A stretch of 20,013 bases of DNA from Gemmatimonadota bacterium (GTDB taxonomy: Bacteria > Gemmatimonadota > Gemmatimonadetes > Longimicrobiales > UBA6960). The notes under the pieces were generated by a model that did no database searches, was not told the DNA's origin, and saw nothing but the letters and a program-made list of their open reading frames with translations. Made by a program: the position numbers and the translations under genes. Shown in pieces: positions 6,571 to 16,056 of this stretch. Positions within the stretch are counted from its first letter, which is position 1, and each line of letters begins with the position of its first letter. The stretch is from the NCBI GenBank assembly GCA_019347995.1, contig JAHWKH010000003.1, forward strand, positions 1 to 20,013, given 5' to 3'.

Positions 6571-8189
6571 CGGCCACCTCCGGGAGGAGCGGCCGGGGGC
6601 GGAGCGGGCACTGTGTCGGCGGGCGGAGCGGCCACCGTGTCGGCGGGCGCCGCTCCAGGGACGCGGCGGGGCTCGAGGTGGAGCCCTCGGGCGGGTCCCG
6701 TGACTTCCATGCGCTCCACCTCTCCCGCCTCCATCTCGATGATGATCCGGTCCCCGGTCACGTAGTGCACCGCGAGTCGCGTGACCCCGGAGGCACGGGC
6801 GGAGTCCGACGGCTCCAGCCGGTAGAGGGACCGGGCGGACGTCATCGCCTCCAGCCGCTCCAGCCGGGTGGCGGTGGAGTCCGGGGCGGTGGCGACACGG
6901 CCGAACGTGGCCACGATGGTGTCGCCTTCGATCCAGTCCCGGCGCGCGATGGCAGGCGTGTCGGGCGTGTTCAGGGAATCGCGGGCGGTCGATTCGCCCA
7001 CCGCCGATCCCACCGCGACGAGCCGCTCCAGCACCTCGCGCGGGGCCAGGACCTCGATGGAGTCCGCCGACAGCGCGAACGTCTCGGCGGTGGCCCGGGC
7101 GCGGACGTCCTCGCCCTCCGCCGGGGCCGCGGCGGTGTCGTCTGCGAGAGGCATGGGCATGGCCACCAGGCGCTCCACGGCCCCGTCGACGAGGAAGAGC
7201 CGGATGCGCGGCGCCGTCAGGCGCACGTCCTCCCCGGTCAGCGTCGCGCGACGCTCGGCGACCACCTCGCGCACGTCCTGGCCCGGAAGCAGCACGTCGA
7301 TGTCCTCTCCCGCGAGGTCGTAGCCCGCCCCCTGCATGCGAGCCCGCTCCCGCAGCGCCAGGATGCCGGCGGCCTCGTCGTACGACACCGAGTCGCCCCA
7401 GGCGCGCAGGCTGTCCCGGACGATCTCGACGGAGCGCCCACCCCGGCCCACGGCCACGAAGCCGCTCTCGCCCTCGAGGACGATGCGCTCCGCGAAGACG
7501 TCGTACGTCACCGCGCTTTCGGGTGAGGTGCGCGAGGGAGGGCGGGCCTCGGCGGCCGCCATGGGGCGGGCTGCGATGGGCTCGCGGAGCATCGCGGCGG
7601 TGTCGACCGGCGCCGGAGCGACATCGGACGGCATCGCGGCGGTATCGGTGGGCGCTGCGGGAGGGTCGGACGGCACGAGCCCGGGGCCCGTCGCGGCCGT
7701 GTCGGCCGGCGCCGCCCGGGGCGCCGGCTCCACCCGCAGCGTGGCGCTGGCCCGCTCCCCGTTGACCGTGAGGCGGTCGGGGCGATCCTCGGCGGCCGGC
7801 AGGTACACCAGGTCGCTCCCGCGGACGATGGAGCCGTCGGTCTTGCGGACCAGCTCCACGTCGTGCTGGGCCTGGAGCCGCCCGACACGGTGGAAATACT
7901 GGGCCTCCCGGGCCCGCAGCCGCCGATCCGGATCCTCGAAGCGCACGTTGCCGAAGAGCTGTGTGAAGGCCGACGACTCGAACACCACCGCGCTGTCGGC
8001 CCGGATGCGGACCCCGTCGGCGCACGCCAGGTTGGGGGTGTCCAGGTAGGTGATGCGCGATTGCCCGATGGTGACGCCGCGCACGTTGCCGGTGCCGGGC
8101 AGGAACTCGCAGTCCTCCTGCGCCTGGATCGGCGAAGCCACCGCGACGAGCGCCGCGATCGCGGCGGCCGCCACCCTTCCCCGCCTCAC
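6567..8189 (-). CDS. lptA: OstA/LptA-like periplasmic LPS transport protein, enlarged
   Basis: Likely the periplasmic beta-structured bridge that carries LPS from LptC to the outer-membrane LptD. GTG at 8189 overlaps the lptC stop (GTGA) and opens a signal peptide (hydrophobic 6-20, cleavage probably after SPIQA at 23). Residues 31-155 are an OstA-type domain of repeating short strands ([35 protein letters not shown]). A low-complexity Ala/Pro/Asp/Thr linker with repeated DTAA words covers 155-225. Residues 226-510 resume OstA-like strand repeats ([36 protein letters not shown]). The tail is Pro/Ala/Gly-rich with two ADTV repeats. At 540 residues it is about three times the usual LptA length, so it could act as a double-length bridge. 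The position between lptC and lptB supports the assignment; strict orthology to E. coli LptA is inferred. Confidence 0.82.
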   Translation of the reverse strand: MRRGRVAAAAIAALVAVASPIQAQEDCEFLPGTGNVRGVTIGQSRITYLDTPNLACADGVRIRADSAVVFESSAFTQLFGNVRFEDPDRRLRAREAQYFHRVGRLQAQHDVELVRKTDGSIVRGSDLVYLPAAEDRPDRLTVNGERASATLRVEPAPRAAPADTAATGPGLVPSDPPAAPTDTAAMPSDVAPAPVDTAAMLREPIAARPMAAAEARPPSRTSPESAVTYDVFAERIVLEGESGFVAVGRGGRSVEIVRDSLRAWGDSVSYDEAAGILALRERARMQGAGYDLAGEDIDVLLPGQDVREVVAERRATLTGEDVRLTAPRIRLFLVDGAVERLVAMPMPLADDTAAAPAEGEDVRARATAETFALSADSIEVLAPREVLERLVAVGSAVGESTARDSLNTPDTPAIARRDWIEGDTIVATFGRVATAPDSTATRLERLEAMTSARSLYRLEPSDSARASGVTRLAVHYVTGDRIIIEMEAGEVERMEVTGPARGLHLEPRRVPGAAPADTVAAPPADTVPAPPPAAPPGGGR

Positions 8190-8770
8190 CCCCCGCCTCC
8201 CCCGCCCGGCACGCCCGTCGCGGCACCGCGGAGGTTGCACACGTTGTAGTTGCGGAACTCGAGGTCCGAGTTGAAGCAGGTGCCACGGGTGACGCGGCTG
8301 CCCTCGCGCATGGTCGTGGCCGAATCGCTCCAGATGCGATCGCCGCTGGGGTCGTAGTGGAGCTCCGTGCTCTCGACGATCCGGTTCTGCTCCGGGATGC
8401 GCAGCACGACATTGCCCTGGGCGGTGAGCATCTCGCTGCGACGGTCCATGCGGCCCCGCTCGGAGACCACGGAGGCGCGCTCGGAGCCGCTCTCGCCGTA
8501 GATGGTCATGTCGACGCCCTCGAGGTGGACCACCGAGGAGTCGCGGAAGAAGTAGGCCGAGTCGGCCTGGATCCGCGCCTGCCGGATGCCGTCGGTGGTG
8601 GCGTAGGTGGTCATCTCGTAGAGCACCTGGTCCGCCTCCAGCTCCAGCAGCGTCTCGTCGGCCAGCGTGGTGGCGGCCGGATCCTGGCACGCCGCCAGGG
8701 GCGCGAGGAGGAGCAGGCCGGCCACGAGGGACCGTGGCGGCGTCCGGGTACGGCAATCGGAGGGCGTCAT
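8186..8770 (-). CDS. lptC: LptC-like LPS export lipoprotein
   Basis: A 194-residue protein with a lipoprotein signal (hydrophobic 15-27, lipobox LAAC with Cys28), unlike E. coli LptC, which keeps a transmembrane helix. Residues 40-165 have the repeating strand pattern of the LptC/YrbK family ([73 protein letters not shown]). It ends in a Gly run (GVPGGGGGG). LptC accepts LPS from the LptB2FG transporter and hands it to LptA. The gene starts 7 nt after the kdsD stop with GAGG as ribosome-binding site and overlaps the lptA-like GTG by 4 nt. The kdsD-kdsC-lptC-lptA-lptB-rpoN order supports the call strongly; sequence alone would be moderate. Confidence 0.87.
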   Translation of the reverse strand: MTPSDCRTRTPPRSLVAGLLLLAPLAACQDPAATTLADETLLELEADQVLYEMTTYATTDGIRQARIQADSAYFFRDSSVVHLEGVDMTIYGESGSERASVVSERGRMDRRSEMLTAQGNVVLRIPEQNRIVESTELHYDPSGDRIWSDSATTMREGSRVTRGTCFNSDLEFRNYNVCNLRGAATGVPGGGGGG

Positions 8771-8777
8771 CGCCTCA

Positions 8778-9767
8778 TTATACCGCGCCGGACCTCATAA
8801 GGTCGTGCAGGTGCACGACCCCCCGCAGCACGCCGTCGTCGTCCACGACGGGCAGCGCCATCACCCCGTGGGACTCCATCACGTGGACCGCCGCCGAACC
8901 CAGGTCACCGACCCGGGCGACCTTCGGGTCGGGCGTCATGACCTCCACCACCGGGTGCGCGCCCCAGCCGGTCTCGTCCCGCTCCATGAGCCGGGTGAGA
9001 TCGCCGGCGGTCACCACGCCTACGACCCTGCCGCCATCGTCCACGATCGGGACCGTGCCGCGCATCTCGGCAATGGGAACCACGCTCTGACGCATCACGG
9101 CGTCCGCGGGAAGCGACGGGAAGCCTTCGTCCACCATGACGTCGTCCACGCGCACGGTGAGCTTGCGTCCCAGCGCTCCACCCGGGTGCAGCAGAGCGAA
9201 ATCCTCGGCTCGGAAGCCCTTCATCTGCAGCACCACCACCGCCAGGGCGTCGCCCAGGGCGAGCGTCGCCGTCGTAGACGACGTGGGCGCCAGGTCCATG
9301 GGGCACGCTTCCTCCCGCACCGAGCAGTCCAGCACGAAGCGGGCGTGGCGGCCCAGCGAGGACGCGGGGCTTCCCGTCATCGCGATGATGGGCACACCGA
9401 GGCGGGCCAGGAACTCGACGAGGCCGGTCAGCTCCGAGGTTTCCCCGCTCTTCGATATGAGGACCGCGACGTCGGCGCCCGAGACGATGCCCAGGTCGCC
9501 GTGGAGGCCCTCGACAGGGTGCAGGAACGTGGCCGGCGTGCCCGTCGAGGTGAGCGTGGCGGCGATCTTGCGGCCCACGATGCCGCTCTTGCCGATGCCC
9601 GAGACGATGACCCGCCCCTCGGCGGCCGCCACCAGGCGGCACGCACCGACGAAGGCGTCGCCCAGCCGGTCGGCCAGCGCGCCCACCGCCTCGGCCTCGA
9701 GGCGCAGCACCCGGCGGGCCGTCTCCAGGACGGCGGCGGGCTCGGCGGCGCCGTCAGCTCCGGTCAT
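8778..9767 (-). CDS. kdsD: Arabinose-5-phosphate isomerase (KpsF/GutQ family)
   Basis: Converts ribulose 5-phosphate to arabinose 5-phosphate, the first committed step toward KDO. The 329-residue protein has an N-terminal SIS domain (about 35-180) with VSGIGKSGIVGRKIAATL (55-72), the FLHPVEGLHGDLG loop (81-93) and LISKSGETSEL (103-113), then two CBS domains (about 205-329; VDDVMV, then VVEVMTPDPKVARV and HVMESHGVMALPVVDDDG). This is the standard KdsD architecture. ATG at 9767 overlaps the end of kdsC by 14 nt; an upstream in-frame ATG at 9803 lies deeper inside kdsC and is less likely. It is transcribed between kdsC and lptC, as in E. coli. Confidence 0.96.
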   Translation of the reverse strand: MTGADGAAEPAAVLETARRVLRLEAEAVGALADRLGDAFVGACRLVAAAEGRVIVSGIGKSGIVGRKIAATLTSTGTPATFLHPVEGLHGDLGIVSGADVAVLISKSGETSELTGLVEFLARLGVPIIAMTGSPASSLGRHARFVLDCSVREEACPMDLAPTSSTTATLALGDALAVVVLQMKGFRAEDFALLHPGGALGRKLTVRVDDVMVDEGFPSLPADAVMRQSVVPIAEMRGTVPIVDDGGRVVGVVTAGDLTRLMERDETGWGAHPVVEVMTPDPKVARVGDLGSAAVHVMESHGVMALPVVDDDGVLRGVVHLHDLMRSGAV

Positions 9768-10314
9768 CCACGTACCGCTCCACCATCTCGTCCCATTCGC
9801 CACGGGCCTGGAGCAGCGCCCGCGAGAACTCGCGGACCGCGCCGTGGCCGCCTCGGGATCGCGCCACCCAGTGCGCCTCGGCGGCGATCTCGGGCTGGGC
9901 GTTGCCCACGGCCGCGCGCAGCCCCACCCGGCGGAACACCGCGGCGTCCGGCAGGTCGTCGGCCAGCATCGCCGTCTCCTCCCAGCTCACCCCCTTCCGC
10001 TCCATGAGGCCCTCCACCAGGGGGATCTTGTGGGCGTCGGGATCCTGGAGGCATTCCACCTCCAGCTCCCTCGCCCGCAGCTCCGTCGCCTCGGAGAGGC
10101 GGCCGGACACCAGCGCGACCTCGATGCCGGCCCAGACCAGCATCCTCACCCCGAGCCCGTCCTGGATGTCGAAGCGCTTCAGCTCGACGGCGCTCCCGTC
10201 GGGAAGCGCGCCCATGTAGACGCCGGCGTCGGTGAGGACGCCGTCGACGTCGAGCACCACGAGGCGCACCCGCCGGGCGAGGTCGGCGGGGATTCCCGGG
10301 GCCTTGGCGCTCAT
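9754..10314 (-). CDS. kdsC: 3-deoxy-D-manno-octulosonate 8-phosphate phosphatase
   Basis: HAD-superfamily phosphatase that removes phosphate from KDO-8-phosphate. The 186-residue length and capless fold suit KdsC. Visible motifs are LDVDGVLTD with catalytic Asp22 and Asp24, VSGR (motif II, 69-72), the conserved Lys96 in AHKIP, and ADDLPDAAVF (118-127) supplying the Mg-binding aspartates. The N-terminus fits ATG at 10314, which overlaps the kdsA stop as ATGA. It sits directly between kdsA and kdsD, so the KDO steps are encoded consecutively. Confidence 0.95.
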   Translation of the reverse strand: MSAKAPGIPADLARRVRLVVLDVDGVLTDAGVYMGALPDGSAVELKRFDIQDGLGVRMLVWAGIEVALVSGRLSEATELRARELEVECLQDPDAHKIPLVEGLMERKGVSWEETAMLADDLPDAAVFRRVGLRAAVGNAQPEIAAEAHWVARSRGGHGAVREFSRALLQARGEWDEMVERYVDDRS

Positions 10315-11126
10315 GCTTCGTCCTCCTCCGCCCCGTCCATGCCCCCCAGGGCCTCCCGGATCGCCAGGACCTGCTCCAGCAACGGACGCAGGCGCTCGAG
10401 CGGCAGCATGTTGGTGGGATCCGACGGCGCCTCGGAGGGCCGGGGGTGCGTCTCCAGGAAGAGCCCGTCACAGCCCGCCGCCACGGCGGCCCGGACCAGC
10501 CCGGGGATGAAGCGGGGGTCGCCGCCACTGGATCCCTCGGCCTTGCCTGGCCGCTGCACCGAGTGGGTGCCGTCGAAGACGGCGGGTACTCCGGCGGCGG
10601 CGCGCAGGCGGGGGAACGAGCGCATGTCCACCACGAGGTCCCCGAACCCGAAGAAGGTGCCTCGCTCGGTGACGGCCACCTCGGCCGCGCCGGCGCCCTG
10701 CGCCTTCTCCACCGCCAGGGCCATCTCCTCGGGCGCCATCCACTGCCCCTTCTTGATGTTCACCGCGCGGCCCGTGGCGCCCGCCGCCACCAGCAGGTCG
10801 GTCTGGCGACACAGGAACGCCGGGATCTGGAGCACGTCCACGACGCCGCCGGCGGCCCGCGCCTGCTCCGGCTCGTGCACGTCGGTGAGGAGGGGCAGGC
10901 CGGTCTCCTCCTTCACCCGCTCCAGCCGCCGGAGGCCTTCGTCCAGCCCCGGTCCCCGGGGCGAATCGACCCGCGAGCGGTTCGCCTTGTCGAAGGAGGC
11001 CTTGTAGACCACCGGCAGCCCCAGCTCCCGGGACAGCGACGCCAGCGCCTGGCCCACCTGGAGGTTGAGCGCGTCGTCCTCCAGCACGCAGGGGCCGGCG
11101 ATGAGCGTGAAGCGGTGGAAGATCAC
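10311..11126 (-). CDS. kdsA: KDO-8-phosphate synthase, metal-dependent type
   Basis: Condenses phosphoenolpyruvate with arabinose 5-phosphate to KDO-8-phosphate. The 271-residue TIM-barrel protein has LIAGPCVLED (8-17), KASFDKANRS (42-51), QIPAFLCRQTDLL (100-112), NIKKGQWM (123-130), TERGTFFGFGDLVVDMR (153-169) and GCDGLFLETHP (218-228). Cys13, His188, Glu225 and Asp236 line up with the four metal ligands known for the Aquifex aeolicus enzyme (Cys11, His185, Glu222, Asp233). The E. coli type has Asn at the Cys position, so this one should need a divalent metal. The start is GTG at 11126, 25 nt after pyrG, with little Shine-Dalgarno. A 9-codon mini-ORF bridges the gap. Confidence 0.97.
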   Translation of the reverse strand: MIFHRFTLIAGPCVLEDDALNLQVGQALASLSRELGLPVVYKASFDKANRSRVDSPRGPGLDEGLRRLERVKEETGLPLLTDVHEPEQARAAGGVVDVLQIPAFLCRQTDLLVAAGATGRAVNIKKGQWMAPEEMALAVEKAQGAGAAEVAVTERGTFFGFGDLVVDMRSFPRLRAAAGVPAVFDGTHSVQRPGKAEGSSGGDPRFIPGLVRAAVAAGCDGLFLETHPRPSEAPSDPTNMLPLERLRPLLEQVLAIREALGGMDGAEEDEA

Positions 11127-11151
11127 GCCGCCGCCACGGGGAGCCGCCCCA

Positions 11152-11152
<1 letters not shown>
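11123..11152 (-). CDS. Possible 9-codon coupling mini-ORF between pyrG and kdsA
   Basis: The reading MGRLPVAAA starts with an ATG sharing one base with the pyrG stop (TGATG) and ends with a TGA overlapping the kdsA start (GTGA). Ribosomes finishing pyrG could re-initiate here and be delivered to the weak kdsA GTG. No independent ribosome-binding site is visible and the peptide itself probably has no function. In such GC-rich DNA this could also be coincidence. Confidence 0.3.
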
Positions 11153-13772
<2,620 letters not shown>

Positions 13773-14150
13773 TTACGGGATGAACTCGGCCCTCGCCTCT
13801 CCGCCGCCCACCAGCGTCACCACCACGAGGTGGCGAGAGCCGGCCCGGAGCAGCCGCGCCGCCACCAGCTCCTGGGCGCCCTGCGGGACCACTCCGTGAT
13901 CCACGGGGCTGAAGAACCCGAGGCCGGCGTCCAGCGCCTGGATGTCCCAGATCACCTCGCCGCTCACCAGGTCGGTCACCACGAGCCTGCGGGCGTCGCC
14001 CTCCGTCCAGGTATAGAGGGGAGAGGATCCCGGCCCCACGGTCACCACCGCGTTCTCGGCGTTGCCGAGCGCGAGACCGCCGGGATCGCCGCACCCCACG
14101 ATCGAAGCGGCGGCCAGGACCGCCGCCCACCCTCGAGCTACCGTACGCAT
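13773..14150 (-). CDS. Hypothetical lipoprotein
   Basis: An unrecognised 125-residue protein with a clear lipoprotein signal: Arg residues at 2 and 6, hydrophobic 8-18, and a lipobox ending in Cys20 (SIVGC), followed by GDPGG. The mature part reads as short beta strands (NAVVTVGPG, PLYTWTEGDARRLVVTDLVSGEVIWDI, SRHLVVVTLVGGGEARAEF), perhaps a small beta sandwich or a single propeller-like sheet. ATG at 14150 gives a standard signal peptide. It lies alone between kdsB and the pabA-type gene, both in the same direction, with gaps of 159 and 149 nt, so it may have its own transcript. No function can be assigned. Confidence 0.75.
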   Translation of the reverse strand: MRTVARGWAAVLAAASIVGCGDPGGLALGNAENAVVTVGPGSSPLYTWTEGDARRLVVTDLVSGEVIWDIQALDAGLGFFSPVDHGVVPQGAQELVAARLLRAGSRHLVVVTLVGGGEARAEFIP

Positions 14151-14299
14151 CGTCCGTCACTCCTGCCTCGGGTCGTCCATCCCCACGGTCACGATGCAGG
14201 GAAGGTGCCGACCGCTCTGCGCCACGGGGGCGAGGGTCGGAGAACGGCGGCGGCTCGAGCCTGAGAGGCTCCGGACGCGCTGCGCTCCGGAGACGGGGC

Positions 14300-14878
14300 T
14301 CAAAGGGCCAGGAAGTTGCGGAGGAGCGCGTCGCCCTGCCGGGAGAAGTGGGACTCGGGGTGGAACTGCACGCCCCACACCGGGCGCTCCCTGTGGCGCA
14401 CGGCCTGGATCTCACCTTCGGCGTCGGCGAGGTCGGTCCAGGCCACCGGCTCCAGCACGTCGGGCAGGACCGACCCGTCGGTGACCAGGGAGTGGTATCG
14501 CGCCACGGTGAAGGGCGAGGGGAGCCCCCGGAAGAGGCCGGTCCCCGCGTGCCGGACGGGCGCCGTCTTTCCGTGCATGAGGCGTCGGGCTCTCACGGTA
14601 CGGCCTCCGAACGCTTCGCCGATGGCCTGGTGCCCGAGGCATACCCCGAGCAGTGGAACCCCGTCGGCCGCCAGAGCCCGGATGAGCTCCACGCTCACCC
14701 CGGCTTCCGAGGGCGTGCAGGGTCCGGGCGAGACCACCGCCCGCTCGGGACCCAGGGCGCGAAGCTGGTCGACGGTCCGCTCGTCGTTGCGCACCACGAC
14801 CGGGTCGGCGCCCAGCGCCCCCAGCATCTGGACGAGGTTCCAGGTGAAGGAGTCGTAGTTGTCCAGGACCAGCAGCAT
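14300..14878 (-). CDS. pabA: Anthranilate / aminodeoxychorismate synthase glutaminase subunit
   Basis: Class I glutamine amidotransferase that provides ammonia to TrpE or PabB. The 192-residue protein starts [20 protein letters not shown] and has the oxyanion segment [11 protein letters not shown] (50-60), nucleophile Cys80 in [15 protein letters not shown], the HGKT motif (102-105) and the catalytic His173/Glu175 in QFHPESH. Length and motifs are full. No trpE, pabB, trpD or pabC is adjacent, so whether it serves tryptophan or folate synthesis, or both, cannot be told; the pabA symbol is tentative. The ATG at 14878 has GGGAG eleven bases upstream and diverges from a plus-strand gene. Confidence 0.88.
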   Translation of the reverse strand: MLLVLDNYDSFTWNLVQMLGALGADPVVVRNDERTVDQLRALGPERAVVSPGPCTPSEAGVSVELIRALAADGVPLLGVCLGHQAIGEAFGGRTVRARRLMHGKTAPVRHAGTGLFRGLPSPFTVARYHSLVTDGSVLPDVLEPVAWTDLADAEGEIQAVRHRERPVWGVQFHPESHFSRQGDALLRNFLAL

Positions 14879-15003
14879 GCGGCGCTCGGCTCCCTTCGGT
14901 GTATCGTACGAGCCGGACGAGTGCTCGCCCCGGCGGGCTTCCCTTCTTCACCGCGCCGCGCCCGGCGGTTCCCGTCCCGGTGCCGCTCGAGGAGCCGAAG
15001 ACC
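14879..15003. promoter_or_regulatory. Divergent intergenic region between pabA and the zinc-ribbon gene
   Basis: If the plus-strand gene starts at the TTG at 15004, this 125-nt gap separates two divergent genes and should carry both promoters. A TATCGT/ACGATA element around 14901-14906 is the only A/T-richer spot and could serve as a -10 in one direction, but I see no good -35. If the upstream GTG at 14899 is the true start, the gap shrinks to 20 nt, which makes that start unlikely. Confidence 0.35.
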
Positions 15004-16056
15004 TTGTTCACGCGCTGTCTGGTGTGCGCCACGCCCTTCCCGCCCAACGAGGCGCTCGAGCATTTCCCCACCGGCCGGCGCGTGGCGTTCGATCCGGTGC
15101 GGGGACGTCTGTGGGCGGTGTGCCGCTCCTGCAAGCGATGGTCACTGGCCCCCATCGAGGCGCGCTGGGAGGCGCTGGAGGAGCTCGAGAAGGTGGTGCG
15201 GGACGGCGCCCGCCTCCTCTCCCAGACCGACAACATCGCGCTGCTGCGAGCCGGGCCCGTGGAGATCGTGCGGGTCGGGCGCGCCGACCTCACGGAAGAG
15301 GCGTGGTGGCGCTATGGCCGCGAGCTCACCAGCCGGCGCCGGAGCTACAAGAAGCTGTCGCTGGCGGGCAGCGTCGCGGCGGGCGCGGTCGTGCTCGGGG
15401 GCTGGGCGTCGGGCGCCGCCGGATTCGTGGGCGTCTGGTGGCTCTGGGGCAACGCCCCCGAGGCCGTCACGGGCGCCGCCCGCTGGCTGCGCTTCGGCGG
15501 CGCCGCGTGGCGCGGCGACGAGCGCTGCGCCCGCTGCGGCCACGCGTTCGGTGTGGTGCGGTACCGGGACCGCAGCGGCGTCGTCCTGCTCCCCGGACCG
15601 GACGCGCGCGGGGGGCCCGACCTGGTGTATCCCTGCCCCCGCTGCGGCGCCGTGCGCGAGGGAGGGCTGCGGCTCGAGGGCGCCAGGGCCGAGCGGGCGC
15701 TGCGGAACGTGCTGGCCTACCACCACTACGCCGGAGCCTCGGAGAACCGGGTCCGCTCCGCCACGCGCCTCATCCAGGAGGCGGGGACCCCCCGCGACCT
15801 GGCCCGCATCGTGGTGCGCGACGGGCGTCGGCTGGGCGACCTGCAACGCACCGGCGCCATCGCGCTGGAGATCGCCTCCAACGAGAGCACCGAGCAGCGG
15901 CTGCTGGAGCTGGAGCTGGCCGACCTGGAGGCCACGTGGGCCATGGAGGAGGAGCTGGCCGCCATCGTAGACGGTGAGCTCACGGACGTGCCTCTCCTGG
16001 AGCAGGTACGCCGGAAGGTGGCGGGCCAGGGCCGGCCCGCCGACGCCTCTCAGTAG
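15004..16056 (+). CDS. Membrane protein with two predicted zinc ribbons, unknown function
   Basis: No family recognised. From the TTG at 15004 (GGAG nine bases upstream) the product is 350 residues; GTG starts at 14980 and 14899 are alternatives. An N-terminal zinc ribbon is suggested by Cys5/Cys8 (CLVC) with Cys40/Cys43 (CRSC). A helical segment (50-117) leads to a hydrophobic, Gly/Ala-rich stretch (118-149, ending VGVWWLWGN) that could be one membrane pass or a hairpin. A second ribbon has Cys175/Cys178 (CARC) and Cys211/Cys214 (CPRC). The rest (225-350) is charged and helical, with a Leu/Glu-rich part at 297-330. The stop at 16056 overlaps the convergent nadE stop by 7 nt. The paired ribbons on either side of a membrane segment suggest a metal-dependent membrane scaffold; the role is unknown. 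Confidence 0.8.
   Translation: MFTRCLVCATPFPPNEALEHFPTGRRVAFDPVRGRLWAVCRSCKRWSLAPIEARWEALEELEKVVRDGARLLSQTDNIALLRAGPVEIVRVGRADLTEEAWWRYGRELTSRRRSYKKLSLAGSVAAGAVVLGGWASGAAGFVGVWWLWGNAPEAVTGAARWLRFGGAAWRGDERCARCGHAFGVVRYRDRSGVVLLPGPDARGGPDLVYPCPRCGAVREGGLRLEGARAERALRNVLAYHHYAGASENRVRSATRLIQEAGTPRDLARIVVRDGRRLGDLQRTGAIALEIASNESTEQRLLELELADLEATWAMEEELAAIVDGELTDVPLLEQVRRKVAGQGRPADASQ

Noticed and set aside
8777..8782. Perfect TATAAT (minus strand) just upstream of lptC
   Set aside because: It overlaps the kdsD stop codon and lies only a few bases from the lptC ATG; no -35 element is present about 17 nt upstream, and lptC is closely linked to kdsD. Probably coincidental.
14269..14292. 7-bp hairpin (CTCCGGA / TCCGGAG) downstream of pabA
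   Set aside because: The loop is 10 nt, the stem is short and no T-tract follows on the minus strand, so it is weak as a terminator in this GC-rich DNA.
14899..15003. Earlier GTG start for the zinc-ribbon gene
   Set aside because: It would leave 20 nt between divergent genes and add a Pro/Arg-rich tail without a ribosome-binding site; the TTG at 15004 has GGAG at good distance. Not fully excluded.
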